A DNA stretch of 11,006 bases from assembly GCA_022578965.1 (NCBI GenBank), contig MU401070.1, positions 1 to 11,006 of the forward strand. The letters are read 5' to 3'. This stretch comes from Xylaria sp. FL1777. Its lineage: Eukaryota; Ascomycota; Sordariomycetes; Xylariales; Xylariaceae. Of the stretch, positions 1 through 8,499 are shown one piece after another. The first letter of the stretch is position 1. Every line of letters begins with the position of its first letter. Below the pieces are notes generated by a model, which was not told where the DNA came from, searched no databases, and saw only the letters and a program-made list of their open reading frames with translations. Made by a program: the position numbers and the translations under genes.

Positions 1-76
1 ATTATTTTATTAATTATTTTATTTTATTAATTATTTTATTATTAATTATTTTATTAATTATTTTATTAATTATTAT
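1..76. repeat. 12-bp AT tandem repeat at the window edge
   Basis: The unit ATTATTTTATTA occurs about six times in a row. Copies starting at 1, 45 and 57 are exact. Copies starting at 13 and 30 are lengthened by 5 and 3 bases of the same T/A pattern, and the last copy (from 69) decays into flanking DNA. The array contains no G or C at all and begins at base 1, so it probably continues outside the window. It could be a minisatellite or the edge of an AT-satellite. Confidence 0.8.
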
Positions 77-779
77 AAATATTGCTATAATTATAACTAA
101 TATATTATTTTTAATAATTTTAAATTTTAATTTAGCATATAAATAATATTTATACATTAATTTTTAATAGCATTTATAAAATAATACTTTATTAATTATA
201 CTATAAACTTTTAAAAAGCTTTTATTATAAATATTAATTATATTTTTAAACAAATAAATAGCTTTAATTAAAAAATTTTATTTTAGCATTATATTTAACA
301 AAAAGTAAAAACTTTTAATTACTACTAATAAAACTTAGCTTTAAATATTTTTTTAGCTTTTAAAAAAAGCATTATATTAAAAACTATTATTATATTTTAT
401 ATTTATAAATTATTTTTTTTTATATAGCTTTTAAAAAGCTTTTAAAGCTAGCTTTAAAAATAATATTGCTATAAAAAAGCATTTAAAGCTACTTTTTTGC
501 TTATAAACTTACAAAAAAAACAAAAATAATACTTTTGCTTTTTTTATATTTTTTAGCTTTTTTATAATTGCTTTTATTTATTACTACTATAATAACTTAA
601 AAAATAAAAAAATTTAAACAGTTATTTTAATAAAACACTATAAAATTATTAATGTATTTTTGTTTAATAGCTATTTTAAAAACTTATTATATTAATTTTT
701 TATAGTTTACTTTTGTACTAAATTAAAATAAAACATATAGCTAATAGTACTTTTTACTTATAATTTTTTTAATGCTATT
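77..779. other. No identifiable gene; eroded AT-rich DNA
   Basis: Only TA-rich sequence with repeated AAAGCTTT-like words (for example around 215-225, 430-460 and 475-490). Stops occur in all six frames at short intervals. Composition is fairly strand-balanced up to about 600, then becomes T-rich on the plus strand. I see no tRNA-like or conserved motif. Confidence 0.7.
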
Positions 780-1000
780 TTTAAAGTTTTTTTATAGTTT
801 ATTTATATGCATATTTTTATGCTGTTTTTTTATTACTGCTGCTATAATTCTTTTTATATGCTATTTTTTAGCTTTTAGTTTTTTGTTTTCTTTTTGTTTT
901 TGCTTTTTTTGCTTATACTTATAAGCTTTATTTTGTAGTATTTAATTGCTTTTTATTTTTTTCCTTTTATGTTTTTAGTTCTTAGTGTTTTTATAATGCT
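780..1000 (-). pseudogene. Lysine-rich decayed coding relic (possible transposase basic tail)
   Basis: Read on the minus strand from 1000, one frame gives a very basic peptide rich in Lys, Ser and Asn, with stops near 953, 874 and 853; a neighbouring frame is similar. Converting stops back to Gln or Trp, as expected if CAA, CAG or TGG codons were mutated, leaves a hydrophilic, lysine-rich region. Fot1/pogo-type transposases commonly end in such a basic tail, and this lies downstream (minus-strand sense) of the segments at 3386-3061 and 1463-1356. Caution: any A-rich strand translates to Lys, so this can arise without a coding ancestor. Confidence 0.2.
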
Positions 1001-1355
1001 TATATTAATAAAAAAAAAAGAAAATAAACTGTTTAAAGCTTTTATTGCTTTATTAAGCTTATGCTTAACTTAATATATTAAATATATTATTGCTAAATTA
1101 TTGCTTTTTTTTTATAATATAAATAAGCTTTAAAACTATATTATAAAGCTAATAGTAATTATAAACCTTAAGTGCTTTATTTATTAAAAAAAAAACATAT
1201 AGCACTAATAGTTAAGTAAAAAATAATAAATAATATATATTGTATTATTTAAGCTAACGGCTTATTAGCTATGCTGGTTTTTATTTCTTATATATATAAG
1301 TAAAAACTATGCTTGTAAGTTAAAAGCAAGCTATAAGCAGCTTACTTTTTTTTTA
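1001..1355. other. No gene recognised; small hairpin and a slightly GC-richer patch
   Basis: Contains a 6-bp-arm hairpin, TTAAGC at 1053-1058 and GCTTAA at 1063-1068 with a 4-base loop. A patch at about 1253-1290 has AACGGC and CTGG, which are unusually G/C-rich words for this window. That patch may be less eroded DNA, but I cannot assign it. Confidence 0.5.
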
Positions 1356-1463
1356 GTAGCTAAGTAAAAATATCTTATATTTATTCCTAGGTTGCACTAG
1401 TTCTGCTACAATTTTATTAAGTGCTTTATTTTTTACTTTTTTGCTTTTAGGTTGTTTGTTTAC
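1356..1463 (-). pseudogene. 36-codon open relic, possible transposase C-terminal segment
   Basis: On the minus strand a frame is open from 1463 to the TAA at 1355-1353, about 36 codons with no stop, which is long for this window. It starts with a Lys-rich stretch and then reads LNKIVAELVQPRNKYKIFL (about 1418-1362), a hydrophilic, helix-like mix unlike the Phe/Ile/Tyr noise elsewhere. The underlying DNA (1386-1410) keeps CCTAGG and CTGC, so it is less eroded than its surroundings. Fot1/pogo-like transposases often carry a Leu/Ala/Glu/Asn-rich helix followed by a basic region after the DDE domain; this would fit, but the match is by eye and weak. There is no start codon and no flanking open frame. 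Confidence 0.3.
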
Positions 1464-1542
1464 TTATATTATGCTATTAACTAAGTGTGTGCATTTTTAT
1501 ATAGTTATTTTATAGTTTTTTTTTTTTTGTATTTTTTTTGCT

Positions 1543-1740
1543 TTATAGTTTGTTTGCTTTAGTATTACTGCTTGCTTTATATTACTTATAGTAGTTTTTT
1601 TAGTTTTAGTACTTATTTAGCTAAGTATGCTGCTTTTTTTTCTTAGTTTTTTTTTAAACCTTTTTTTATTGTATTATTAGTACATTATGGTTTATTTGCT
1701 TTAGTATTATTACTAGCTTTTTATTACATTAGTTTTTTTA
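1543..1740. repeat. Diverged 56-60-bp direct duplication
   Basis: Copy 1 (1543-1602) and copy 2 (1685-1740) align over their whole length at an offset of 142 bp, including the shared core TTTGCTTTAGTATTA. Differences include several C/T and G/A transitions (for example TAG versus TGG, GTTTG versus GTTTA, ACTGC versus ATTAC). There is one T/A change in the core and a small length difference near the end. The transition bias matches RIP acting on both copies. The family identity is unknown. Confidence 0.6.
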
Positions 1741-1839
1741 TAACTAAGTTATAATTAAGTTATAAGCAAAGTTAATTGCTTATTATTTTTTAGTTTACTT
1801 TTTGCATATTTATTTTTTAAGCTGCTTTTATGCTTTTTA

Positions 1840-1853
1840 TAGTAAGCTTACTA
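1840..1853. repeat. 14-bp perfect palindrome
   Basis: TAGTAAGCTTACTA reads the same on both strands and is followed directly by a further AAGTAAGC copy of its half. A 14-bp palindrome can occur by chance in such biased DNA. No function is claimed. Confidence 0.6.
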
Positions 1854-1975
1854 AGTAAGCATAACTTATAAATAGCTTATGTATTAAGCAATATAAAATA
1901 GCAATAAATAGTAAGTTATTTTACTTAGCTACTTATATTAATTTTTTTTTTTTTTAATTATTAACTTTATTACTT

Positions 1976-1993
1976 TTATTATTATTATTATTA
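1976..1993. repeat. (TTA)6 microsatellite
   Basis: Six exact TTA units end at 1993 and are followed by CGTGCTTAGCTTACG, one of the few places with two CpG dinucleotides close together. A poly-T run (about 1941-1955) lies just upstream. Confidence 0.85.
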
Positions 1994-2134
1994 CGTGCTT
2001 AGCTTACGTTTGTTTTAATATATTAAAGTGTTTAGTTTATAATATAATTAATTGCTAATACATTATAGTTATACAAAAATTTATTTTATTATAGCTGCTA
2101 TGCTTTTTGTAGTATATATTTATAATTAGCTTAG

Positions 2135-2177
2135 CTTAAATATATATATTAATTAGTGTTAAGCTTATATATTTAAG
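2135..2177. repeat. Inverted repeat with 12-bp arms
   Basis: CTTAAATATATA at 2135-2146 and its reverse complement TATATATTTAAG at 2166-2177 enclose a 19-base loop. The arms are almost pure A/T, so the chance expectation is not small. It could form a weak cruciform; no function is inferred. Confidence 0.5.
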
Positions 2178-2854
2178 GTTATAAGTTATTTTGCTATAGT
2201 TTTTATTAGTTATTTAATTTATAGTACTAAACAAAATAATTAACAGCTTGCTACTATATAATTTAAGCTTTTATAACTGCTTATTGTTATGTTTTTTTGC
2301 TGTAATGCTAATTTTTAAAATAAAAATAAATGCTTTAGTGCTTTATGCTAAAGTATTATTAATAACTTTAAAATTTGTATTTATTAAGCATGCTAAAATG
2401 CTTAAGCTATATTACTACTATATTACTTATGTTATAATAATATATTATATATTTTTTATTGCTGTTTTTTTTATGCTAACTATATAAAAACATTAATAAT
2501 TTTTATGCTTGCAATATTATTAACAAGTTTATTAAGTGTTTATAATGCAAAAAAAGCAAAATAAGCACTAAAAGTAGCAGTTATAGTTCTATAAATACTT
2601 TTAACTATATTAATATTTATACGTTTTTAAGCTTTATTTTATGCTTATTTTAACTATTAAAGTTTTTTTAATCCTAAGTACTACTAATAATTTTTTAGTT
2701 TAAAAAAGTTAATAAAAAACTTTAATTGTTTATTAAAGCTTATATAGCTATACGTTATTTTTGTACTAATAGAAATATTTAAGCTGCACTTATAGCTAAT
2801 ATATAATTTTAAGTTATAATTAAAAAAGCAAAAAAAGCTGCAGCAAATAAAAAA
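2178..2854. other. No gene recognised
   Basis: Includes an ATG-started frame of 79 codons at 2248-2487 that encodes only Leu/Ile/Phe/Tyr/Val low-complexity sequence. I treat it as chance in AT-rich DNA. Near 2810-2860 the plus strand turns A-rich with AAAGC repeats, leading into the less eroded island that follows. Confidence 0.6.
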
Positions 2855-2970
2855 GCTAAAGGTTTTATATAAATAAGCTAATTAAAGGGTGTTTACGTGA
2901 TTTTTAAAGGTTAGCATTATTATATATTCAGTAGCTAGAAGTTTTAATAGAATTTTAGTATTTAATGCTT
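2855..2970. other. Less eroded island with relatively high G content
   Basis: Around 2880-2945 the plus strand keeps AAAGGGTGTTTACGTGAT, AAAGGTTAGC and TTCAGTAGCTAGAAG, with GA and TC dinucleotides that are nearly absent elsewhere. Read on the plus strand it gives broken hydrophobic peptides such as KGVYVIFKG followed by a stop, and the next frame gives SIIIYSVARSFNRILVFNA (from about 2913). Neither matches a family I recognise. It may be a piece of a younger or single-copy insertion that escaped part of the mutation. Too short to name. Confidence 0.4.
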
Positions 2971-3060
2971 AATAAAGTTGTTTAATTGTTTTGTTTTTTT
3001 ATAATATATGCTTTTTAATTTCTGTAGTTTTATATTTATAATTTTATATTGCTATTTTTA

Positions 3061-3386
3061 GTACTTTATTATGTTATGCTTTACTTTAAAGTTTATAAAT
3101 ATAAGCTTATAATAAATAGCTTTTTTAAAACTATAAATAGCAAACAGCTTTATAATAGCTGCTTTAGCTTTTATTTTATAGTTATAATAAACCTTTTTTA
3201 GCTTAAGGAAAAGCTAGTATTAATACTTAGCTATTTTTGCTTTATGTTTAAAGGCCTTTGTTTTTATGTTTTTATAGCTGCTTACGATTTAATTAGTTTT
3301 TTAGCTACGTTATAATAGCTAAGCTTTCTTATATTTAGAACTTATTTAGCTATTTTACGTGCTTTTTTTAGGTTATATAATAACTA
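3061..3386 (-). pseudogene. Possible decayed Fot1/pogo-type transposase N-terminus (HTH)
   Basis: Minus strand. The first frame (3386-3201) has in-frame stops near 3344, 3284, 3266 and 3233 and contains IRKLSYYNVAKKL, then an IKS-stop-AAIKT stretch, then KQRPLNIKQK. This order (basic and Ser residues, Ala-Lys-Lys-Leu helix, short turn, second helix, Arg-Pro) resembles the Psq-like helix-turn-helix at the start of fungal pogo/Fot1 transposases. The next frame is open for 51 codons (3213-3061) and begins LFLKLKKVYYNYKIKAKAA; the hand-over between frames would need one frameshift. Known: these transposases bind their terminal repeats with this domain and cut with a DDE domain, of which I find no convincing trace downstream. 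The assignment is by eye, and an unrelated HTH protein or chance remains possible. Confidence 0.3.
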
Positions 3387-3901
3387 ATAGCTTAATTGAA
3401 AATTTGTTTGCTTTTTTAGTATGCTGCAAATGAATAATAAATAATATAAATAAGCTTATAACTAAACTTATAGCTTGCTTAATAAAAATTTCCTTTAAAA
3501 GTAGTGCTATAATATAAAGCTATATTAATACCTAATAATATTTTTACTAAATATACTAACAATTTACTTTGCACTAAACTTTTGTATTTTTTTCTGTTTT
3601 TTTTACTATAATTATTATGCTTAATATTGCTTTATTTACTGTTTATATTTTTATAGTTATTATTTTTTTTTTGCTTTTAATTAAAATAAAATTAAATTAT
3701 ATTTATTACTATAACAAAAAAAATAATAACGCTTATTTTTAAGCAAAATGCTTATATTAGCTAAAAGGCTAGCTATAATAATAGTAACCTTAGCAAATAT
3801 TCTTTTAGCTATAGCTACTTTTTTTTTTTAAATAATGCTTGTTTTTTGCTATTTATTTATTTTAAGAGCACTTGTTTTAAAAAAGGCTAAATTTAGTGCT
3901 A
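3387..3901. other. No gene recognised between two relics
   Basis: Stops are frequent in all frames. A slightly less eroded patch around 3475-3580 keeps a few CC and TTCC words. A loose inverted arrangement of AGCTAAAAGGCTAGCTATA and TTTTAGCTATAGCTA lies at about 3758-3817. No family can be recognised. Confidence 0.5.
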
Positions 3902-4027
3902 ATATGTTTTTTCCCTAAACAACAAAATATTATAACGCAAAATAAAGCTAATTAAAGAAACTAAATCTTGGCTTTTTTTATATTTGCTTATATTAAAAAT
4001 ATTAACAAAAACTTTTTTAGTACTAAT
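3902..4027 (-). pseudogene. 42-codon open relic of an unrecognised protein
   Basis: On the minus strand a frame runs open from 4027 to the TAG at 3901-3899. It has a mixed, protein-like composition: ISTKKVFVNIF near the start, KSQDLVSLISFILRYN in the middle and LLFREKTY at the end. It keeps Asp, Arg, Glu and Gln codons (GAT, CGT, AGG, GAA, CAA), which are rare in this window, and its DNA holds TTCCC, TCTTGG and ACGC. This suggests less eroded former coding sequence. There is no start codon and the flanks are stop-filled. I do not recognise the family. The overlapping plus-strand frame at 3984-4247 is Tyr/Ile/Phe low complexity driven by TA repeats and is not a gene. Confidence 0.3.
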
Positions 4028-4040
4028 TTATGCATTTCTT

Positions 4041-4155
4041 TATTTATTTTCCCTTTATATATATTTTTTATATATATTTTTATATATAAATATGCATCTT
4101 TATATATATATATATATATATAAAAACATACGCACATATATATATATATACGTAA
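4041..4155. repeat. TA-dinucleotide microsatellite with CA/CG interruptions
   Basis: A cluster of TATATA runs spans about 4055-4151. It includes (TA)11 at 4101-4122 and a 15-base AT alternation at 4136-4150, separated by AAAACATACGCAC. The CA and CG interruptions could be unmutated units of an older CA/TG repeat that was turned to TA; this is inference. Confidence 0.8.
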
Positions 4156-4247
4156 ATATTTATTTATTTAATAAAGTTTTATTTTTTTGCTTTATTTACT
4201 TCTTTTTACTAGATTTTGTACTATATTATTTATTACGCACTATTTAA

Positions 4248-6481
4248 TACTATATTTTTTAATTTTTTATAATAACGTTTTAGTAATATTTACTGCCTTT
4301 ATTTAACTATTTCCTTTAATATTTCTGCTGTTTTTTTATTTATTAGTGCAATAAAATATGCAGCTATAAAACAAGCTAAATAAATATGTAACTTTAGTGT
4401 ACTTTTTTACTGCTAATTTTATATTATAAAACTATTTTTTTTTTTAAGTAAATACGTTATACTTTAAATTTTTTTTTTTTTACTAAACTAGTTTTTTTTG
4501 CTAAATACTTTGTTTTATTACGCTAAAATACTTATTTTATGCTAGTTAAACTTATTAATAAATGTTAAAACAAAAATATGCTATTATATAATTTTAGTTG
4601 CTTTTATAGCTTTATTGCTAGTTTTGCTTTTTTTTTTATCTGCATATATTTATACTTTTATATTTATGTATTTAAGCATTAAGTTTTCTTTTTTTTTTTT
4701 TTTTACTTAAGCATACATTTATATATTTTTTTCTTTTTAAGTACTCTTTAATACTATACTTTGCTACTTATACATTTTTTTAAATAACTTTTTTATATTA
4801 TATAATTTATAAAAATAACATCTTTTGATTTTTGCTAAAAAGTATTACTAACGTTTATATATAATAAATGCTTTTAGGCTTACATATTTAAAGCAAAAGT
4901 ATTTTTGTTTATTAGCAATTAAAATAGCAACTATGTTTAAAAAGCTATAATATTTATAATATGCTAATAAAGCTAGCTAAGCTAAAAATAAAAATATAAG
5001 CTTATATTTTTAATATATTTAAGTATTAAAAACTAGCTGCTGTTTTTTGTAGCTTTAAAATTTAAACAAGCTTTTTTAGTTTAGCTTTTATGTTTTAAAG
5101 GTATAACTTTTTTATTAGCTACATTTTATAACGTAATGCTAATAGTATACTTAATATAGCTTATATATGTAAAGCTATTTAAACTATTATATGTTATTTA
5201 GCTTTTAAAGTTTAATAGTGCAGCATTAATATTTTATAACTTTTTGTTAAATTTTTTATAGCTTATATAAACTAAAAACAAAAACTAAAGCTAATTTTTA
5301 TAAAAAGCGTGCTTTATACTTACTTTAGCTTTATTTAGTTTATTACTAATTAATATTTTTAAAACTTTATAGCTTAAATAAATAAAAACTTTAATAATAT
5401 ATTACTAGTAGTGCTTTTTTATATAACTATTATTTTTTTTGCTTGCTATATTAATAACTTACTGCTTTTTTTAAATATTTATTAGTTAAGCTATTTTAAA
5501 TTTATTAATATTTAATTTTTTATATATTATAACTTTTAAAACGTTATTATATATTTTAATTAAGCAATTTAAATGCTTTATTATTTATTTAGTAAGCTTA
5601 TTTTGCTTTATAATTATTACTTAGTTGTTTTTTAATATTTAGCTACTGTTATATATTTAGCTATTATTATATTTTTAGCTAGCTAAATTTGTTTTACTTT
5701 TTATAATTAATAGCTAAGCAAAGTAATTCTTTTTTATATATTGTATGCTATTAAAAAATATAGCTAACTAGGCTTTTTCTGTTAAGCTAAAGCAATTAAA
5801 ACTATTAATTATGTTTTGTTTTATTAGTTTAGTTTATTATTTGCTTTAGTTCTTGCGCAAAAAAATGCATAAAAAAAGTAAAAAAAAGCAACAAAATTAA
5901 GCAAGCTTTTAAACTATATTTGTTTTTGTTTATAAGTTTATAAAACTTAGAAGTTTTTAAAGCATATATATTAGTAGTATTAAGCAGCAAAAAAAATAAG
6001 CTAATTTTTTATACTGCGTTACGTTTATTTTGTTTTTTACTAAAGCAAAAAATTATAAAGTTAGCTTTTTTTATAATATAATGCTTATTTTTATTATTTA
6101 TTTTTACTAAAAACTTATATATGCTAAAGTATTATATAACTAAAAAGTTAATTTAATGTTTTAAGTTTTATAAAGAACTATATTAGTTATTATATATTAT
6201 AACTGTTTATTAAAGTAAATATATAACTATAAAGCTTTATTATTAAGTAGCTTTTTTTATACTATTTTATAGTTAATAGTACTATATATTTGTTTTATTA
6301 TTACTTTGTATTTTGTTTTTTTTTTAATAGCTTTAAGTTAAAACTTTTATAATTATAGCTTTTTTAAAACTTAAAATAATTTTTATATTATTAAAGTTAA
6401 AGCTATAATATTATGCTTATAATTTATTATTTATTTTTTTTAACAGCAATTATATTTTTTATAAAAGCTTATTATATACTT
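4248..6481. other. Long gene-free T-rich stretch
   Basis: About 2.2 kb with stops in all frames and many poly-T runs (for example about 4437-4445, 4470-4481 and 4688-4704). A patch around 5700-5870 keeps TTCTTGCGCAA (8-bp palindrome TTGCGCAA at 5853-5860) and AGGCTTTTTCTG. On the minus strand this patch reads as broken Lys/Asn/Leu-rich peptide, perhaps another transposon relic, but no family is evident. Confidence 0.6.
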
Positions 6482-6500
6482 AAGAACTTATAAAGTTCTT
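6482..6500. repeat. Short perfect hairpin, 8-bp arms
   Basis: AAGAACTT (6482-6489) and AAGTTCTT (6493-6500) pair across a 3-base loop and are followed by a run of T (6501-6507). It looks like an intrinsic terminator, but with no gene upstream and a likely eukaryotic source I read it only as a hairpin. Confidence 0.55.
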
Positions 6501-6525
6501 TTTTTTTAGTAAACTATATACTTTT

Positions 6526-6700
6526 AAACGCTTATATTTTTTTATTTGTTTTTATTTTTTTTTTAAAGCTTTATATACTTTATTAGTTTTTGCTTTGCTT
6601 TAAAACGCTTTATATATTTTATTAGTTTTTGTTTTTTTTTAAAAGCTCTATATATTTTATTTATATTTTTGTTTTTTTTGTAAAGCTTTTTTTTTTTTTT
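6526..6700. repeat. Minisatellite, about 4.5 units of 37-41 bp
   Basis: Each unit starts with AAA(C)GCTTTATAT, continues with TATTTTATTAGTTTTTG and ends in a T-run. Units lie at 6526-6564, 6565-6601, 6602-6640, 6641-6681 and a partial one from 6682 that collapses into poly-T. Units differ by transitions (for example CTTTGCTTTA versus TTTTTTTTTA, and GCTT versus GCTC) and by T-run length. This is a tandem array that has diverged under the same C-to-T pressure. Confidence 0.7.
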
Positions 6701-7432
6701 TTAAGAAAAGTTTTTTACTATAACGTTGTTTTTTTTATATGTTTTTATTATTGTTGTTTTTAAGAAAAAAAAATTAATAACGCTGTAATACTTTTTATAA
6801 TTTATTTAGTTGCTTTTTTATTACGTTAGCTACTTTTAGGTTTTTTTTAGTTTATAGTAGCTTAGTTGCAAAGCTTTTTTATAGCTGCTTTTTTTTTTTT
6901 TGCAATAAATTACAACATAGAACTATATGTTAAAAGGTTTCCTTTTTTTTTATGCATTTATAAAAAGGCATAAAAAAGCTTAAAACTTTTTTTTTATGTA
7001 AAAATGCCTTTAAACCTATTTTTTTAGTATATATTTATATTATTATAGCTGCTTTATGCTTTAATAGCTTACTATATTTTTTAAAAGCTTTATTTTTGTT
7101 AAGCTTTTGCTTAACTATAGCTAAATAGCTGCTACTTGTTTTAGTTTAAATTTATATGCTTATTTATTTTTTTTCGAGCATAATTTTAAGTTTTCTTTTT
7201 TTTAATTACTTTTTTAGCTAAAAGTTTAGTTCTAGCGTTAGATTTTTTTTAGCTATGCTTTTTTTATTGCTTATAGGTTTGCTTTTAAGTTAGTTTTTAG
7301 CTTTTTAAGTTTTTGCGTTTTAAATAAAAGTTTTAATTTTTATTATTATTTGTTAAATTAATTTTTTTATAGCTAAACTTTTTATATAATGTTTATAAGC
7401 AACAAAAAAATATTAGCTAGCTTGTTTTTATT
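6701..7432. other. T-rich gene-free stretch with small hairpins
   Basis: Poly-T tracts dominate and stops occur in every frame. Two inverted repeats stand out. GTTAAGC (7098-7104) pairs with GCTTAAC (7109-7115) around a TTTT loop. AAAGGCAT (6964-6971) pairs with ATGCCTTT (7004-7011). A few GA, TC and GCG words at 7170-7250 suggest slightly less erosion. Nothing is assignable. Confidence 0.6.
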
Positions 7433-7469
7433 AAAGCTTGCTTATTATGCAAGCTAATAAGCAAGCTTT
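7433..7469. repeat. Perfect inverted repeat, 15-bp arms, 7-base loop
   Basis: AAAGCTTGCTTATTA (7433-7447) and TAATAAGCAAGCTTT (7455-7469) are exact reverse complements around TGCAAGC. The left arm is preceded by TTATT, and the right arm is followed by TTTGC. It keeps several GpC steps in both arms. It could be a cruciform, a foldback relic of a small inverted-repeat element or an end-to-end joined terminal repeat. Confidence 0.8.
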
Positions 7470-7683
7470 TTTGCTTTGCTTAATTACTTACGTTTTTTTT
7501 GCTTTAGCGTAAAAAATATTAATATTTTTGTTTTTATTTTTAATATAAAAGCTATATAAGCTTTAGCTTTTTTTTTTTGTTTTTTTTTATTAGCTGCTAT
7601 ATATTTTTCTTTTTTTTATTTTTTTTTAAAAAACATTTATACTTTTAATTTTTTAAAGTTTATAATAATACATAATTAAATAT
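7470..7683. other. T-rich zone ending at the strand-composition switch
   Basis: Poly-T runs continue to about 7627. From about 7628 onward the plus strand becomes A-rich and long poly-T runs stop. There is no gene. The change may mark the junction of two element remnants in opposite orientation. Confidence 0.5.
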
Positions 7684-8019
7684 TTTAATAGCTAAAATAG
7701 CAACACATATATTAAATAAATTAAGCTAGCTTATAATATAAAAAAGCTTTAGCTTAAATTTATTATTAATAAGTTTGCTTAAAATAATATGCTTTTTAAT
7801 AATAAATATGTTTATATTATATTTAAAAGTTAAGCAAATAAACATAAAAGCAGAGCTATTATTTAGCTTATAGTTTTAAAGCTTTAAAAAAAAATATTTT
7901 AACGTATAATTTTTATAAAGCAATATACATTATAATAACGTTTATATATAGCTAATTATTTTTGTATAATCTTAAAATAGCAATAAGTTGTATAAATATA
8001 ATAATAATTAACGTAATTA
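7684..8019. repeat. Direct repeat copy R1 (about 336 bp), more eroded
   Basis: Aligns over its length with 9597-9992, with only small indels apart from one block. Shared landmarks include TTAAGCTAGCTTATAA (7721), AAAAAGCTTTAGCTTAA, TTAGCTTATAGTTTTAAAGC, TTTTAACGTATAATTTTTAT and TAGCTAATTATTTTTG. Where the copies differ, R1 mostly has A/T and R2 G/C (AAGT versus AGGT, ATATGC versus ATGCGC, AATATG versus AATGCG, ATTATTTAGC versus ATTGCTTAGC). A few differences go the other way (GCAGAGC versus ACAAAGC). The arrangement fits two terminal repeats of a dead element or two copies of a dispersed repeat. No intact TG...CA ends are visible. Confidence 0.7.
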
Positions 8020-8499
8020 AACATTTAGTACTAAAGCATAAAGCTATAAATATACTGCATTAGCTACTTTTGCTTTATTAAACTTTTTTAATAATAATAA
8101 AAATAATAGCTTAAATAATAATGCTAAAACTTTTAGTAAGCATTTTGTTATAAAAAAAACTAAAGTTATAGCTATAATATTAATGCTTTAAAAAAATAAC
8201 AGAAATATTACTGCTTTTAGCTGCACTTTTATAAAAATAGTTATTAGTATTTTTATTATTATAGTAGCTTTTTAAGCTATAAACGCTTTTATTTTTAATA
8301 ATAATATAAATACTTTAGCTGTACTGTTTTTTAGCAAAATGTTTAACTATAAAGCTTAAATAAGCATTGCTTATAATATATAATATTATTTTTAAGCTAT
8401 TAAACTTACTACTAATTTAACGTTTATAAAAAAAAAATTTAAAACTAATATAAATTTTTTTTTTAGCTTTATAAATAATTATAGCTTTAATAAAAAAGA
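8020..8499. other. A-rich DNA between repeat R1 and the tandem array
   Basis: No open frame, RNA gene or recognisable motif. Composition is A-rich on the plus strand with AAATAATAATA words and scattered AGCT. If R1 and R2 are terminal repeats, this would be part of the internal region of that element. Confidence 0.5.

Noticed and set aside
1840..1900. Possible tRNA-like or cloverleaf folding around the TAGTAAGCTTACTA palindrome
   Set aside because: No A-box or B-box consensus, no acceptor stem and no anticodon arm can be built. It is only a palindrome in biased DNA.
2248..2487. ATG-started 79-codon frame on the plus strand
   Set aside because: Composition is Leu/Ile/Phe/Tyr low complexity, as expected from random AT-rich DNA. 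There is no motif, and no flanking signal sets it apart from its surroundings.
3984..4247. ATG-started 87-codon frame on the plus strand
   Set aside because: Its length comes from TA and T-run repeats, which read as Tyr/Ile/Phe without stops. It overlaps the microsatellite, and the product looks like an artificial hydrophobic string.
6482..6510. Bacterial-type rho-independent terminator (hairpin plus T-run)
   Set aside because: The stem is short and AT-rich, no gene lies upstream, and T-runs are everywhere in this half of the window. The source is very likely eukaryotic.
7098..7115. GTTAAGC/GCTTAAC hairpin as a regulatory element
   Set aside because: Seven-base arms made of the window's most common words (AAGCTT, GCTT) are expected by chance; a similar one occurs at 1053-1068.
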